The notes beneath the pieces were generated by a model, which had not been told where the DNA came from, did no database searches, and saw only the letters and a program-made list of their open reading frames with translations. Positions 47,401-59,399 of a stretch of 64,000 nt of DNA are shown here, one piece after another. This DNA is from Termitomyces sp. T153 (lineage: Eukaryota > Basidiomycota > Agaricomycetes > Agaricales > Lyophyllaceae): contig JACKQL020000109.1 in the NCBI GenBank assembly GCA_018296165.2, positions 1 to 64,000 on the forward strand, in the 5' to 3' direction. Within the stretch, counting starts at the first letter, position 1, and each line of letters opens with the position of its first letter. Made by a program: the position numbers and the translations under genes.

Positions 47401-48822
47401 ATGGCCCACAGTACTCGCCACTTCGAAATCGCTTTCACTCATTGCACCATCAGCTTCTGTGTCTGCACCATCAGTGTCGGCGTCGGCCCAAGGTCCACGA
47501 GCATTCTTTTTCGCAGCACGTCTGGCTTGAGTAGTCGGATCGGGGATGTCACTCGCCGAACCAGATACTTCAGCGCGTAGGTTCTTCAGGCGTGACGCGA
47601 CGATTGACTGCGCGGACTCCTTTCGCGAGCGACCGGCCTCCAAGGTACGACGAATTGCTGTGCTCCGTTCTGCATCAGCGTGGGACCATACTGTCAGGCA
47701 CACGCCATGATACGCGATCGTGCTAGAACCAGAGGGGCTAATATCGTTCTTTGTCATGACAGCGGCGTTGGGACCGGAACCGTGACCCAAGAGGCTTGGA
47801 GGTCCCAGATAAGCAGAAGAAGGTCGAGCGAAAGGATCATCGGTATATGGATAGGCAAAAGTTGCCGCAGAAGACCTATTGTCTGTGGTAGTCAGGACCG
47901 AAGCACGGAGAAGGTCCCCTGACGACGTGGGCGCAAGGGGCGTGCTCGGAGCCGGGAGTGTGAAGGTGAAGGTATGGATAGTAGAAGCTGGTTGGAGGGT
48001 TGACGCAATTACTTCCACTTCTCGAGTAAAAGAAAGCTGTTGACGACGATGGATCAATAATTGAAATTGCGTTAATTTGCCTAATCTTACTTTTAGGGCC
48101 TTGGAAAGCATTTTCCCAACTTCCTGCTTGGAAAGAGCACCGGCGCCCTTGAGGACTTCTTCACTCTTGCCCCGTTTCTTCTTCTTGCCGCCACCCGCTC
48201 CGGGACTGACGGTGCTGCCCAAGACTTCTGGACGCCACCAACGACCGACGGCTCCCTCGCTGTGGTGCAAGCCGAGCACGGCGTCTGGATCAGCAAGAGT
48301 CCAGGTATGGGGGGACTTTGGGAGGCCTGAGACGACATAGAGAGATGTGAGGGGAAGAGTGGGCACGAAGGAAGGTGCGGGCTCAGGGTCGCGCACAGAA
48401 CGAGTAGAAACTATAGAATTGCGGGCAGAAGCTGGGATAGGCTCCATGCTTCGCCGGTGCTTGATACCGAGGATGCGAGAGGCCTTGTCGGGACGGGCGG
48501 AAAGAGAGTTGATAGGACTTGGATTGTTTGGTGGAGTGATGGTGATGTAGTCAAGCTCGTCGGCGAGTGCCTCATCCGCGGGAGCGGTGGCGGTGATGGG
48601 GCTATTATTACTCTGTACGGAAATATTAATGATAGGAGTGCCTGAAGTGGCGACACGGCCGGAAGAGTTGGAGACGGTACGGTGACTTATTGTCGAGCGT
48701 GACAGCGAGCCGTCTGCCATGGACTGGTCGGATGGACGCGATGTGAGGAGTCTGTCAGGAACGACGGGGCTGGCGACGGCGGCGGCAGAAAGAACGACGG
48801 GGGAACGGCGGGGGACAGGCAT
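44458..48822 (-). CDS. DENN-domain protein with C-terminal coiled coil (putative Rab exchange factor)
   Basis: DENN domains activate Rab GTPases in membrane traffic. The ATG at 48822 opens MPVPRRSPVVLSAA. A long low-complexity N terminus precedes the uDENN part (TSLYVVSGLPKSPHTW; then YHGVCLTVWSHADAERSTAI). Introns include 48036-48090 and one starting at 47336. The core DENN part follows (SRHPVYDLMRDYLTLSWARF; VKYLVELRGWNGISLP; DDPGPWIMGLATEAR). After KPPEWWHSTRLIQAFDAVLQD comes a coiled coil at 46160-45570 (ARDDLETKIGRLSRRLNFL). A Ser-rich tail with charged segments ends TRAESNATWSEY. I join the coiled-coil exons to the DENN exons because the spliced frame continues through the linking exons at 46200-46400 and no new start is needed. 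The total is probably over 1,200 residues. Which Rab it acts on cannot be told. Confidence 0.85.
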
Positions 48823-48952
48823 AATGGCGGTAAAGAACGTGAGGGGCGACGGCCGACAGCACAGGGCCGCTGCTGACCCGCTTTATATCAAGCCAGGGCG
48901 CGACAAAAAAATACCACGTGACCGTCTACCGGGTCCCGCGACTTGATACGCG

Positions 48953-50805
48953 CTACATAAAAAATACTGGTCGTAACCAACTCTTGGCTTGGCCCTGTCC
49001 TCCATCAGCAGGTCCCTTCCCGACATCCCCTTCACTAACCGTCCTCCGTTCCCGATCCACCGTCGCGTTCACGACATCGGCAATCCCTCGCCCACTCAGC
49101 CTCCTTGCTCTCTCTCGTGGCTGAATCACGAAACCTGGACTCACAGGGGATAATCCAATCTGGAACCCTGTCCCCAGCGTGTTCATGGGCACCAACGACG
49201 GGCGTCGGTGTGGAGAGGAAACCACACTGTCATCAAATGTTGTCCGCCGTCGATGGGCCATTGATGGCATTCTTTCACGAGAAGGAGGACCGAGACGCAG
49301 AGGCGCACCAGAATCCCGAGCAGAATGATTGACCCTTGTCAAGTCATGTATGTCAGACTCTGATCTTGTCCCTCTTTCCATCGGAAACGCTGCAAACCTC
49401 GGTGGCCTACGAGAGGCCTCCTCAGCGTCATTCATAGCCGACGTTTCGTCAACACCCACGTCGTCGCTCTCGCTCCATGTCTCGATGTCCTGTTCTTTGA
49501 CACCAGATTGTACACTGACAATCCAGACGCCGCCGAGAAGGACAGTCATACCCAAAGCAACCAGACCGAGATGCAGAGGGGGTATAAGAGAGAATTGGTT
49601 GAAATAAACTAATCCGTTAATGATCGAAGATACATTGTAGAAACAAAACGCCGCTAGAACAAAATGTTCATTATCAATCCAAGGACTATACAGCGAATGC
49701 TTACACGGGCAGACCAACGTCGGATCGGCTAATATTAGCGCTTTGTGTAGGTACCATAGTTGCAGTAGTGCAAATACGACAAGGCCAAGAACCAGCACCC
49801 ATGCTTGCCATCGCCAGAATTGATTTTGGCCTCGCAACGTCAGAAGAAGTAGCTCTACGCCACTCTTCGCAAAGAGGAGACACATGCCCGAGATGATGCC
49901 GGAGAAAGAGGAGTATGATATCGCCAGTAAAAGGCGTGTACGGTTCATGGCTCGTATATTCGGGTCATTGCATTTTCCATATATAGAGGTTCCCGGTGAG
50001 ACTGGTGAATGTTTGAGAAGAGGCGTTCGCTCCGTAGAGATGTCAGCAGCTGCTATAGGAGTTGGCAGACCTGCTGTGGGTTGGGAAGGGACAAGTGCGT
50101 GGGCAGAATGGGTATCCGAAGAAGATGAAAATAAAGGAGGATTAGATCGAGATATTCTACGAGACAGAGCGAAATCCACTATATGAGTCTAATGAACCGT
50201 CAGGATGTTTATGCACCAACAGAAACGATGAGACACACGATTGTAAGGCAAATCAGGACCGCAGAGCCCAGTATAGAGAAATATATTACAAACGCGGGCC
50301 TGCTGAAAAGGACAAGCAGATCTTCCAACGATCGTGTTAGTTCTGGTACAATACCGAAGAATGCGATCAGCACAGCACCCCCAGCGATGAGGATGGTACC
50401 AAGGATCATCCACGGTGAAAAAACATCGCCCAAAATCAAGCGGGCGAAGAATGCGTTCCAAAGGAGAGACACAGCGCCTAAAGGCGCAAGTATAACCACG
50501 GGAAGGGAGGCGATTTGTACCAGGGAACCTATGATATTGGAAGAAATGAATATAACAAAACCGAGTAACCAGAGTCTGTATGGGGAAAGAGATACGTAAA
50601 TAATGGATACTGAGGACATTGTGAGCGAAACTTCTTACGGTCTCCGGTGCTCGACGCGTTGTTGGTGTTCGGGCAGGAGCTGGTTGAGTACATGGCTCTT
50701 GCGTTGGATAGTGAGACCAAGAGATTGGACGAATGAAGCAAGAAGACCGATTACGATACCCGAAGGAATGGAAACTTGTGTCCTGTACAGGGTGGTATTA
50801 GACAT
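48953..50805 (-). CDS. NIPA-like magnesium transporter
   Basis: This belongs to the NIPA (DUF803) family of multi-pass Mg2+ transporters in plasma or endosomal membranes. Exon 1 (50805-50639) gives MSNTTLYRTQVSIPSG, IVIGLLASFVQSLGLTIQRK and ends RR before a GTAAGAAG donor. Exon 2 starts at 50575 and joins as PLWLLGFVIFISSNIIGS. Further hydrophobic helices follow (VVILAPLGAVSLLWNAFFAR, GGAVLIAFFGIVPE). A short intron near 50180-50240 links to VDFALSRRI; its exact donor is uncertain. An intron at 49654-49704 joins LVCP to SAFCFYNVSSIINGLVYFNQ. The last part is a hydrophilic tail of about 200 residues with Ser/Arg-rich stretches, likely cytoplasmic and regulatory. The stop lies 130 bp before the DENN gene start, in tandem. 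Confidence 0.9.
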
Positions 50806-51037
50806 AGCCTGCCGAACGAGCTGTTGGCAGAGCTCGAAGCCATGATCGATGCATTATCGTGAGACCTTGACAAAAATAATTCACATAAATAATAAATAGC
50901 GATTCAATTTCGCACCACATGCATTTTTGCCCAGGTGACTCTACGAAGACAAACGTTGTACAATAATAATTGACGCTTTCATTTACAATAAGTGGTTACG
51001 AGTCTGACTAGTGATACACGCTAGAATTACATCAATA

Positions 51038-54000
51038 TTAGTCCATTTCCTCAATCTGTATATCGTCGTCGTCAAGTTCGTCGATATCCATGCCGTCCTC
51101 TTCAGAAGTTCCCTCGTGGTTGGGTATAATTTCAAGCCGATTACGGGGCCCATCAAACCGTACCCGTACAGTTTCATCGTCCCGAATGCGATCCGAGAGG
51201 AGCATCACCGACAACGGATTGAGAAGCTCACTTTGTATTGCTCGGTTGAGGGGACGAGCACCATACGCAGTCGAATACCCTACAGACATCAGGTAGTTCT
51301 TGCTTTCGCTGTCGATGTCAAGTTTGATCTTCCGATCTGCGAGACGATCCTCCACTTCTCTCAACCGCAGATCCACAATCTTCAAAATGTGTTGATGAGA
51401 TAAAGCACGCTGAAGCAGGATGTCAATGTCTATCGATGAAATATCCAAGTGCAAATACTCACGAAGATGATGATTTCGTCTATCCTGTTGACAAATTCAG
51501 GGGGGAAGTGTGCTTGTATTGCACCCATCACCAAAGACTTGGTCTCCGGGCGCACTGGCCCCGCGCCCATATCATTGAGATAAGATGCACCGAGATTAGA
51601 AGTCATGATAATGACAGTATTTCGGAAATCGACCACCCTACCCTGACCGTCTGTTAGACGACCATCGTCGAGGACCTGTAGGAACAGAGTAACGAACTCC
51701 CGGCACGCCTTTTCAACCTCGTCCACCAAGACAATAGAATAAGGCTTCCGCCTCACATATTCCGTGAGTTGCCCACCAGCATCGTAACCCACGTACCCTG
51801 GAGGCGAACCGATAAGGCGTGAGATTGAATGCTTTTCAGAATACTCGGAGCCATCAATCCTAATCATTGCGTCGGGTGAATCAAACAAAAGTGTCGCTAG
51901 CTGAGACAGGGATGTTCATCATGGATTCTGTCGTTGCATTTCGAACTGAAACTCACTGTTTTTGCAAGTAATGTCTTTCCTGTTCCAGAAGGGCCAGCCA
52001 TCAGGAAGCTCGCTACTGGCCTATTCGGGTTGCGAAGCCCACTCCTCGACAATCGTATGGCGTTAGCAACAGCCTTCACAGCGTCGTTCTGGCCGACAAC
52101 GCTGTTACTCAACACCTTGTCCAGCTTCAATAATTTCTCGCGTTCTGTGGAAACCAGCCGGGTGACTGGTATGGATGTCCATCTTGCAACAATTTCGGCA
52201 ATCTGCTCTGATGTGACGGTATCCGCGCCACCACCAGCCACAGCATCGTCTGCAGCTTTCTTGGCCTCCAATTTTTTTTCCAGACGTGATTGAAGATCAG
52301 GGATCGCATAGTACTTCAGGTCGGAGGCGGTTTGAAGATCGCGTCTAGTTCAGAGACATGAACACAAATCAACTTGAACAAAATAAGGTAGGATGACTTA
52401 CCTGCGCTCAGCGTCCTCGAATTTAACATTTAAATCCTCAATCTTCCTCCTTAACTCGTTAATTTCATCACCCATTTTTTTCTCGTTCTCATAAGCAGCT
52501 CTCAATGGTTGAAGTTTCTCCTCAACCTCGGAGATGGTCTTGCGTGCAGATTGTAACCTCTCCTTGCTAGCCGCATCCTTTTCGCGTTCTAGAGCATGTA
52601 TTTCAACCTCCAATTCTAGCTTGTGGCGTTGTAATTTGTCTATCTCCTCAGGCTCCGTCTCCCGTGTGACACGAACGCTGTAAACATGTTCAGTATCAGC
52701 CAACTTAAAAGATATGTATGAAATACTAACCTGGCACATGCCTCATCAACAAGATCAATTGCCGAATCTGGAAGTCGTCTTGATGTCAAATAACGATGTG
52801 CAAGTTGTGCAGCGGATATAAGCGCGCCATCAAGAATCCGTACACCGTGATGGACTTCATATTTTTCACGTATACCGCGAAGAATGCTGATGGTTTCTGG
52901 TACTGAGGGCTCGTTGACGATAACCTGCGCGAATCGTCGCTCCAGAGCGGCATCGGTTTCGATGTATTTTCTGTATTCAGCCAGAGTTGTTGCACCGATA
53001 CAACGCAGCTTGCCACGAGCAAGAAGGGGTTTGAAGAGGTTGGCAGCATCCATACCGCCACCTTCTCCGCCCCGACCCGCCATGATGAGATGGAGTTCAT
53101 CAATGAAGAGGATGACTCCTGGGCCGCCCTCATCGGCAGCTTTCTCCACTTCATTGAGAACTGACTTGATCCGCTCTTCATATTCTCCTTTGTACTTTGC
53201 TCCAGCCATGAGAGCACCCATATCGAGTGAATATAGTCGAGCAATAAGACTGGCAGGAACATCCCGCTTGACAATGCGTTGAGCGAGACCTTCAGCGATC
53301 GAGGTTTTACCGACACCAGGTTCACCGATGAGCACAGGGTTATTCTTGGTCCTAGAAAAGGAGTGACACATGGATCGATGTTGATAACCTGAGACATACG
53401 AACCTTCTGCAGAGGATCCGAATAGCACGTCGTATCTCATTGTCTCTGCCAATGACCGGGTCAATTTTGCCTTCTTCAGCCAACGCCGTGAGATCAACAG
53501 CATATTTAGACAAGGCGTCAAAGCCTTGTTCGGCAGTTTTCGATTCGACACGACGGTTTCCTCGAATTTGATCAATGGCAGTAATGAGACTGGCTTCGGT
53601 GAGCCCAAGTTCCTTCAAAAGACCGGATATCATGGGATCCTTCACGAGAGCTCTAAGTAGATGGTCCTGCGCAATATATGAATCATGCATAGTCTTTTGC
53701 AGGCTTTGAGCTTCACGAAGAACTTTCAGCGCAGCGGAGCTGAGGGAAGTTTCGTCGGGGGGTGGACTTTGAGTGGGGATACGGACAATAGCTTTTTGCA
53801 ACGCGCGTTTGACAGCCAACTAAGATGGACACACGGTCAGTGAATTTTTAGGGAAAGACACCCGAATCCTACCGGATCTCCTCCAGCTCTCTGAATCACG
53901 GAAACAAATAACGGCGTGGTGCCTGACGAAGTCTGTTGGACACCACCAGGGATGGATTCTCCTGCACCCTCATTTATGAGGACAAAAGATATGTGTGCTG

Positions 54001-54147
54001 GGTAAACTGTAAGGGATTAGAAGGAGACTGAAGGACGATGAGAACTGAAATGCAAGAACCTTGGGCGTTTGCGTAATCTTTGGCGAGTTGAAAGGCATCA
54101 GACAGCGATTGCTGGGTTTTGTCAGTGAAGTCGAAGTTGGAAGCCAT
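51038..54147 (-). CDS. HSP104: Heat shock protein 104 / ClpB-type disaggregase
   Basis: Hsp104 is a hexameric AAA+ machine that pulls polypeptides out of aggregates in the cytosol, working with Hsp70. The ATG at 54147 gives [19 protein letters not shown], the standard N domain. NBD1 has Walker [16 protein letters not shown], Walker [10 protein letters not shown] and pore loop [14 protein letters not shown]. The middle domain is a coiled coil (about 52640-52400). NBD2 has Walker [14 protein letters not shown], pore loop [17 protein letters not shown] and Walker [11 protein letters not shown]. The C terminus is acidic and ends IEEMD. Several introns split it (for example near 53350, 52700, 52380, 51920 and 51460). 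The length is about 900 residues, as expected. A heat shock element lies upstream. Confidence 0.96.
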
Positions 54148-54246
54148 TTTGAGGATACACGTTCGGAGCGGGTGCTTTTAAACTTATGAGACCACCATTT
54201 AATGTTACGTTTAACGTTTAATACCAGTTACGTCCACAACCAAGTC

Positions 54247-54259
54247 GAATGTTCTGGAT
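54247..54259. promoter_or_regulatory. Heat shock element upstream of HSP104
   Basis: The plus strand reads GAATGTTCTGGAT. That is GAA, two bases, TTC, two bases, GA(t): the inverted GAA array bound by heat shock factor, with the third unit one base off. It lies 100 bp upstream of the HSP104 ATG. Confidence 0.7.
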
Positions 54260-54280
54260 TGACGTCATGAAGAGCACGTG
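54260..54280. promoter_or_regulatory. CRE and E-box palindromes upstream of HSP104
   Basis: TGACGTCA at 54260-54267 is a perfect CRE (bZIP/ATF-type) site. CACGTG at 54275-54280 is an E-box. Both sit directly beyond the heat shock element, as a compact regulatory cluster. Binding is inferred from motif only. Confidence 0.5.
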
Positions 54281-54690
54281 CCATCTGCCGCCAATCGTAT
54301 ATTCGACTACTTATGTTACTATGTCACTATGATGATATCTACTTCTATTACAAAAAATAGCTAAGGTCGTATTATGAGAATACCTCGCGGTAGACCTAGC
54401 GTGAATTCAAAAGCATGTCCATCGGAAACGTCAAAACAGTACACTAAGCCCATATTTGCTACCCAACACAAACATTCACGTGATCCGACCACGTTTGTAC
54501 AGTGTAGAAGCTCAAAATAGACCTGTCGGAACCTCAAAATTTGGCATGCTATCTCCTTCCTCAAATTGTTGTATGTTTTTTTGAAACTCTCAGAATATGT
54601 TTGGATTGGGGGGCTGTCGAGCTATCTAAATAGAATTTCTATATCTCAAGTTTGGATTTTTTTTGAGGTCAAAAGTAGGACCCTGAGATA
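54281..54690. other. Intergenic stretch, no supported gene
   Basis: Short open frames are present on the minus strand (54361-54564, 67 codons) but show no recognisable domain. CG dinucleotides are present at moderate level, so the repeat-like composition starts further right. Confidence 0.5.
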
Positions 54691-56620
54691 CCCCATTAGA
54701 TATATCTAATCAACGACTAAGCAAATCTTATCAACATCGTGGCACCAAAATGATTTCTTCGTTGACAACTGTCGAAATTGCACAGGATTGCGCAGCATTG
54801 CCAAGTTCATCATAATCCCAGCACCTATACGACAATGTGAATGGTACTTTCTGACCGCAAACACTGCTTGTTTTGCATTGAGTCCCCTCCTGTCCAGGAA
54901 ATTAGACATCAAATGATAACAAAGGTATGATAAACTCACTCATAGGCATCCATATACTGTCAAGTCTTCCGAAAGAATGCCCTGATCGCTTTTGACTTCA
55001 CAGCTACTGAATAACTTCAGGACCAACTCCTTTGCCTTTTGAATGTGCCATCTCCGAGGCAACGATATCCCCGATCAAGTAATGTGAGTGAGATATCCGC
55101 GAATGAACTCCAAGAAACTTATGGAGCTTGGCTTAACCCCAGTACATCTCAATCGGGTTCAGCTCACAGTGCAATATTGAGAGGAAATAGCATTTATGAC
55201 CTCATTTTTGATAACAACCTGTAAGAGTGGTTTTTCCAAGAGGAAATGTTCTTGTTCTGATAAAACCTTCCACATACAGCATATTGCACCAGTCGGTACA
55301 AATGCTGGTGAGTCTTCTTCTTCTTCAGCTTCATCTTAGCCTGCCATTATCTCTGCTTCCTCTTGTGCATGCTTTTCTTGCTCCTTTTTTTGACTTGCTT
55401 ACATGTCTGACAGTCACCTGGAATAGGTTTACCTCTGTGGCATCAAACAAGCTCATCCTAGAGTCCCTGCTCCTCAAGAACTTGCCTAATATCCTCGGCC
55501 ATACCATGATATTTATAGTCTGGATGATTAGGTGGCAGTTTTGGATTGAATACCATTGTCTGTACCTTGCCTTAGAGGGATGGATTGAAGTTATTAGCTG
55601 GGATTATTGTAGCATGTATACAACATTATTTTCTGCCAGGTCTGACATTCATTTCATTCATGTTCAATGCATCTTTTGCAAATGCACCATAGGCTGTTGT
55701 TTGATTGAAGAAGAATTCAGTATGAATAGCAGAATCATCTTTGTTATCTAGTTCAAAGTATGTTGAGTATTATGATTATTGTGTATATTGAAAGGTTACT
55801 TGTTCTATAAGCCATGTTGCATTCCACCATCCATCACTGTTTTTCCTTGGATAGATGATTTCATGTGCATCACATACAATTTGTTCAGAAGGTGGAAGAG
55901 GATTTTGTGCAGCAATTTGTTCTTGACTTGATTTAAGTCTTCCTGTATGCTTGACAACAAAATCTGAAATGCGGATTGAAGAACCTTGCCCTTTCTTTTG
56001 CAAAGGTGTCTTCCCATCTTTGGCCCATACGCATTCACACAAAATTAGAGGCTTTCATCTTGATACACCAGAACATGCAGCTTTTCTCCTGGTCCAAGAG
56101 TTGGAGGCATGGGCTCCAATGTTTTATCATTGTAATGATAATGAATGAAGGCTGGAAGAGATCAGTAGCCAAAATATTTCAAATTTCAATCTCAAAACTT
56201 ACTGATCATTTCTTTTTACCTCTTGGAGAAGTTCCTTCCAATATTTGATATTTAACAACATCTTCCCTCTAAACCATCAACATAGACACTTTGTTTTACT
56301 TCTGTAACACCATAGCCCAACTTTTGCAACCATCTTCTGGTGCACTACACTGTAATTGTTTTCTTACCAGGTTGAGTCCAAGACTGGGAATGATAACATT
56401 ATTGATCTGATCACAGAGCTTGTCAGGTGTGATCTGCATATATTGTGAGTCTTTGCTTGTGATGGTAATCAATGACTGACATTGCCAAGTGGAATCACAG
56501 TGAGGTAACAATGGACTGCTTTCAGGATTTGCTCATCATTTAGAAGTGATGGATGGGCATGATGCTTGCCAGGTCCTGTTGGTAGCAAGGTATGGAACTG
56601 CTCAATATAACTTGCAAGGT
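54690..56620 (-). pseudogene. DDE-superfamily transposase relic (fungal DNA transposon)
   Basis: The stretch resembles a DDE endonuclease family common in mushroom genomes. Read on the minus strand, in order: KHHAHPSLLNDEQI near 56540; IIPSLGLNLVRK and CKSWAMVLQK (56296-56511); a catalytic-region block (55776-56042) with LQKKGQGSSIRISDFVVKH and YPRKNSDGWWNATWLIEQVT; AYGAFAKDALNMNEMNV near 55700; HCELNPIEMYWG near 55150, carrying the expected last catalytic Glu; AFFRKT then a stop and QYMDAYE near 54970; GLNAKQAVFAVRKYHSH (54706-54939). Stops and frameshifts separate the blocks. Codon changes such as TGG to TGA are visible. The ends and terminal inverted repeats were not found. Confidence 0.82.
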
Positions 56621-56763
56621 GTCAAATTTTCTTTGCAAAGTAAGGCCCCAGCCCAACAGTCTTTGCAATAGAAGGGCTTGCCCTGGCTTGAGGATTGGTA
56701 ATCTTTGGATCACAATTATATTTGCAACACAGTTCCAAATAATCTTTTTGTAATGGACTGGGC

Positions 56764-57646
56764 TGTCAGGTTCCACTGACCATGAGGTCTCAGCTTAACT
56801 GGGCAAGTCCTTACTAGGTGGACATGATGTCCTGTGCTTATAACCTAGCACTCTGGGGTGGTCCAGACTTTAGATACTTGCAAGGATAGGCCAAGGGAGG
56901 TGGTCTGAGCAAGTCCAGGGTAGTCTGAGGAAGTCTAAGACCAGGCATAATAAGGGTTGAGTTTGGAGGTGCATTAGGCACAAGTTCATAGGTGAAGATA
57001 CAGACTGTGGAGCAAGTGGAGGCTATGCAAGTGATGGGAGCAGAGCTGGAGATTGATGGGGGATCAATTAATGATGATGGGTTCTGGGGACAAGTGTAGA
57101 ACAAGGTCTGGAGTTAATTAGGAATGTTGGAGTGTCATAACTTATGCACAGAGTTTAGACTGGTGTTAGAGTTCTACTTTATGACTTATATACTAACTAC
57201 TGGACCTTCTCTAGGAAATGAAGGTGTGATGGCAGGGCTTGCTGGAGCCATGCAGGGTTGACAGGTGTTGGTTCTGATTAGATGACAGGCCATGATGATA
57301 TTCTGATGGAAACTGATGGGAATGCAGTCCACCCCATAGTCATCAGGAAGTTCTGGAGTGGTCAGGTAGGTTGAGTGGGCAAATTAGCAACATGTGCTGA
57401 GGTCAGGAAAGATGTTGGAGGGGTCCAGGGGTTTGGGAGGAGAAGGGAGAATTGACAGGGTTTGCAGGGAATGTGTTGGGGTTTGCTAGAGAGCTGTCAT
57501 GGTTTGCTGAGGAAGTGTTGGAGTTAGCCAGGGTGGGTGCCATGGGTGAACAAAGGTTGGGATGAGTCAATGAGGTGTTGGTGGGGAGTTCAGGGGAGTG
57601 TGATGAACTGGGGAGAAGTCTGGAGGTCTGGGAGTGGGTTGTGACA
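56764..57646 (-). repeat. 3' LTR of gypsy copy 3
   Basis: The LTR is 883 bp, TGTCAGGTT to GTGACA. It is shorter than the LTRs of copy 1 because about 150 bp around 57150 are missing, including the self-priming match. The TATA region remains (TTATATACTAAC near 57187). The polypurine tract TCACCCCCCCTTC follows at 57647 on the plus strand. Confidence 0.88.
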
Positions 57647-57860
57647 TCACCCCCCCTTCAGCATTGAGATCTTCAAGGCACAGGGCATGAGTTGGGGATT
57701 GGCAGGGGCATGGGAATCAAAGTGCAAGCAATATTGATCAAACCACAGTGGCAGTGGAGCATGGGGAACAAAGTCAAAGCAGGACTGTTGTTCATCAAGA
57801 AGCTCCTCCAAGGAATTAAAAAGGGTCAGGACATACTCCAGTGCTTTTCTAACTTTCCAA

Positions 57861-59196
57861 ATGTCTTCTTCCTTAGCCTCAGCATCAGCATCAGCATTGT
57901 CATTGTCCCCTACCCTTCTGCCATCAGATGACAACCATGTTGAAGTGTGGGAGGAGTACAAGGGGCATCAGGAAGAATTCAACTGTTGTTGGGACTGGAG
58001 GAAGGTGGATTTGATGTATTGCCAATGTGAGTAATCCTGATTCTGTTATTGTTGTCTTTCTGACAGAGTCAGCAGAGCTATTTGCAGCCATTGCAGGGCC
58101 ATCTGGGGATCCCCCCAGCCCTCAGGATGGTTGGCATGGTTGGCTCCTGTATCATCAATGCATTTGTCAAAGTGCCCTGTTTTGCCATAGGAGTGGCATG
58201 TGGCATGCATGGCTGCAGAGCAGGGCTGGGAGCAGGCATGAGTGCAGAAGCAGCTTGGAGAGGGACAGAGGAGTAGAGCATTGGAGGGTGGGGTATTGAT
58301 AGAGAAGGTCGGGCCACCATAGGGGGGTCATAGAGAAAAGGCATCCCCCATGCTGGACAAGAGGAAGCAGAGGGCATCAGGGAGTGATGGCAGGCCCCTC
58401 TAGTCTCTATATGTATTCTCTGGGGTTGGAGGCTCTGGTGGGACAGTCTGAGAAGGCTCTGAGGTTGTCTCTGTCACTCACAGAGACCTTTCTGTGCCAC
58501 CAGATCAAGGGATTGATGAGGATGTTAGAGACATATGAGGAAGAGCTCTGAAGAGTAGGAGAGGAGCAAGACATGATGTGGTGGCATAGGAATGTGGCAT
58601 GGAAGGACAGAGATGAAGTATTGGGGAACTAGATCACAGCTACACAGATGGCCACTGAGTGTTTGCTGGAGATCCAGGAGTTGTGGGAGTGGTTGGAGCA
58701 GTTGGAGGTGTGAGTGGGAGTGGGGGGGCAGCATGGAGCACCAGATGCCAGGGTGCCCCTGGCTGTGGTGGAGGCAGGGAGGAGGCAGGAAGAGTGGCTT
58801 GCTAATAAGGCAGCCTTGGGGATCAGGGAATATTGCATAAAGTTTCTTTCTTCTCTATTTCTGCAGTGCTGATATGATCTGGCAGACTGGGTCTGAAAGC
58901 ATTGGATCCTCCTCAACAGTGCATTGGCTATGCTAGCATCCATCTAAGATGGGCTGTTACAGATGCCTAGAGATCTCCCACCAGAGCTGGAGCAAGGAGT
59001 GGAGCAAATGGGGTGGCTGTTGGCAGAACATTGGCAGAGGACTGCAGTGGATCCTGGAGCATGGTGGGAGGTGGCCATGGATGTATGGGAGCCCCTCTCA
59101 GGTCATCCAGAGGTTCTGGCAGTGGTAGTAGCCCAGATGGAAATGGACCTGGTAGGGAGAATAGCAGAGGTGGTTCTGGAGGAGGAGGAGGAGTAG
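57861..59196 (+). pseudogene. Relic of the antisense accessory gene in copy 3
   Basis: It starts with ATGTCTTCTTCC at 57861. Exon 1 is open and longer than in copy 1 (LPSDDNHVEVWEEYKGHQEE, then WRKVDLMYCQ), ending at GTGAGTAATC; the intron ends CTGACAG before AGTCAGCAGAGC. Most of exon 2 and the first half of the zinc cluster are deleted. The C-terminal 77 codons (58963-59196) are open and very close to copy 1: MPRDLPPELEQGVEQMGWLL and HPEVLAVVVAQME. This conservation in a copy that has lost nearly every CG indicates that the protein was under selection before decay. Confidence 0.75.
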
Positions 59197-59399
59197 GGAA
59201 ATCCTGGACTTCTTATTTGTATCCATCTTGTACCTAGCTGTGGCTCTATTTCCAGTATTGTGTAATTTGTAGTATGTTTATATGACTTTCTTGGACTTTT
59301 GGTCTAAGTGATTGAGTTTTCAGATTATGTGAGGAGATAAAAAGGTAAAAACATGCAGGAGGTTACTTGTGGTAGTTGAATCCCTAATGAATCTAGAGG

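Noticed and set aside
55227..55751. 174-codon hydrophobic plus-strand frame (possible membrane protein)
   Set aside because: It is the complement of the DDE transposase relic, whose conserved blocks are read on the minus strand.
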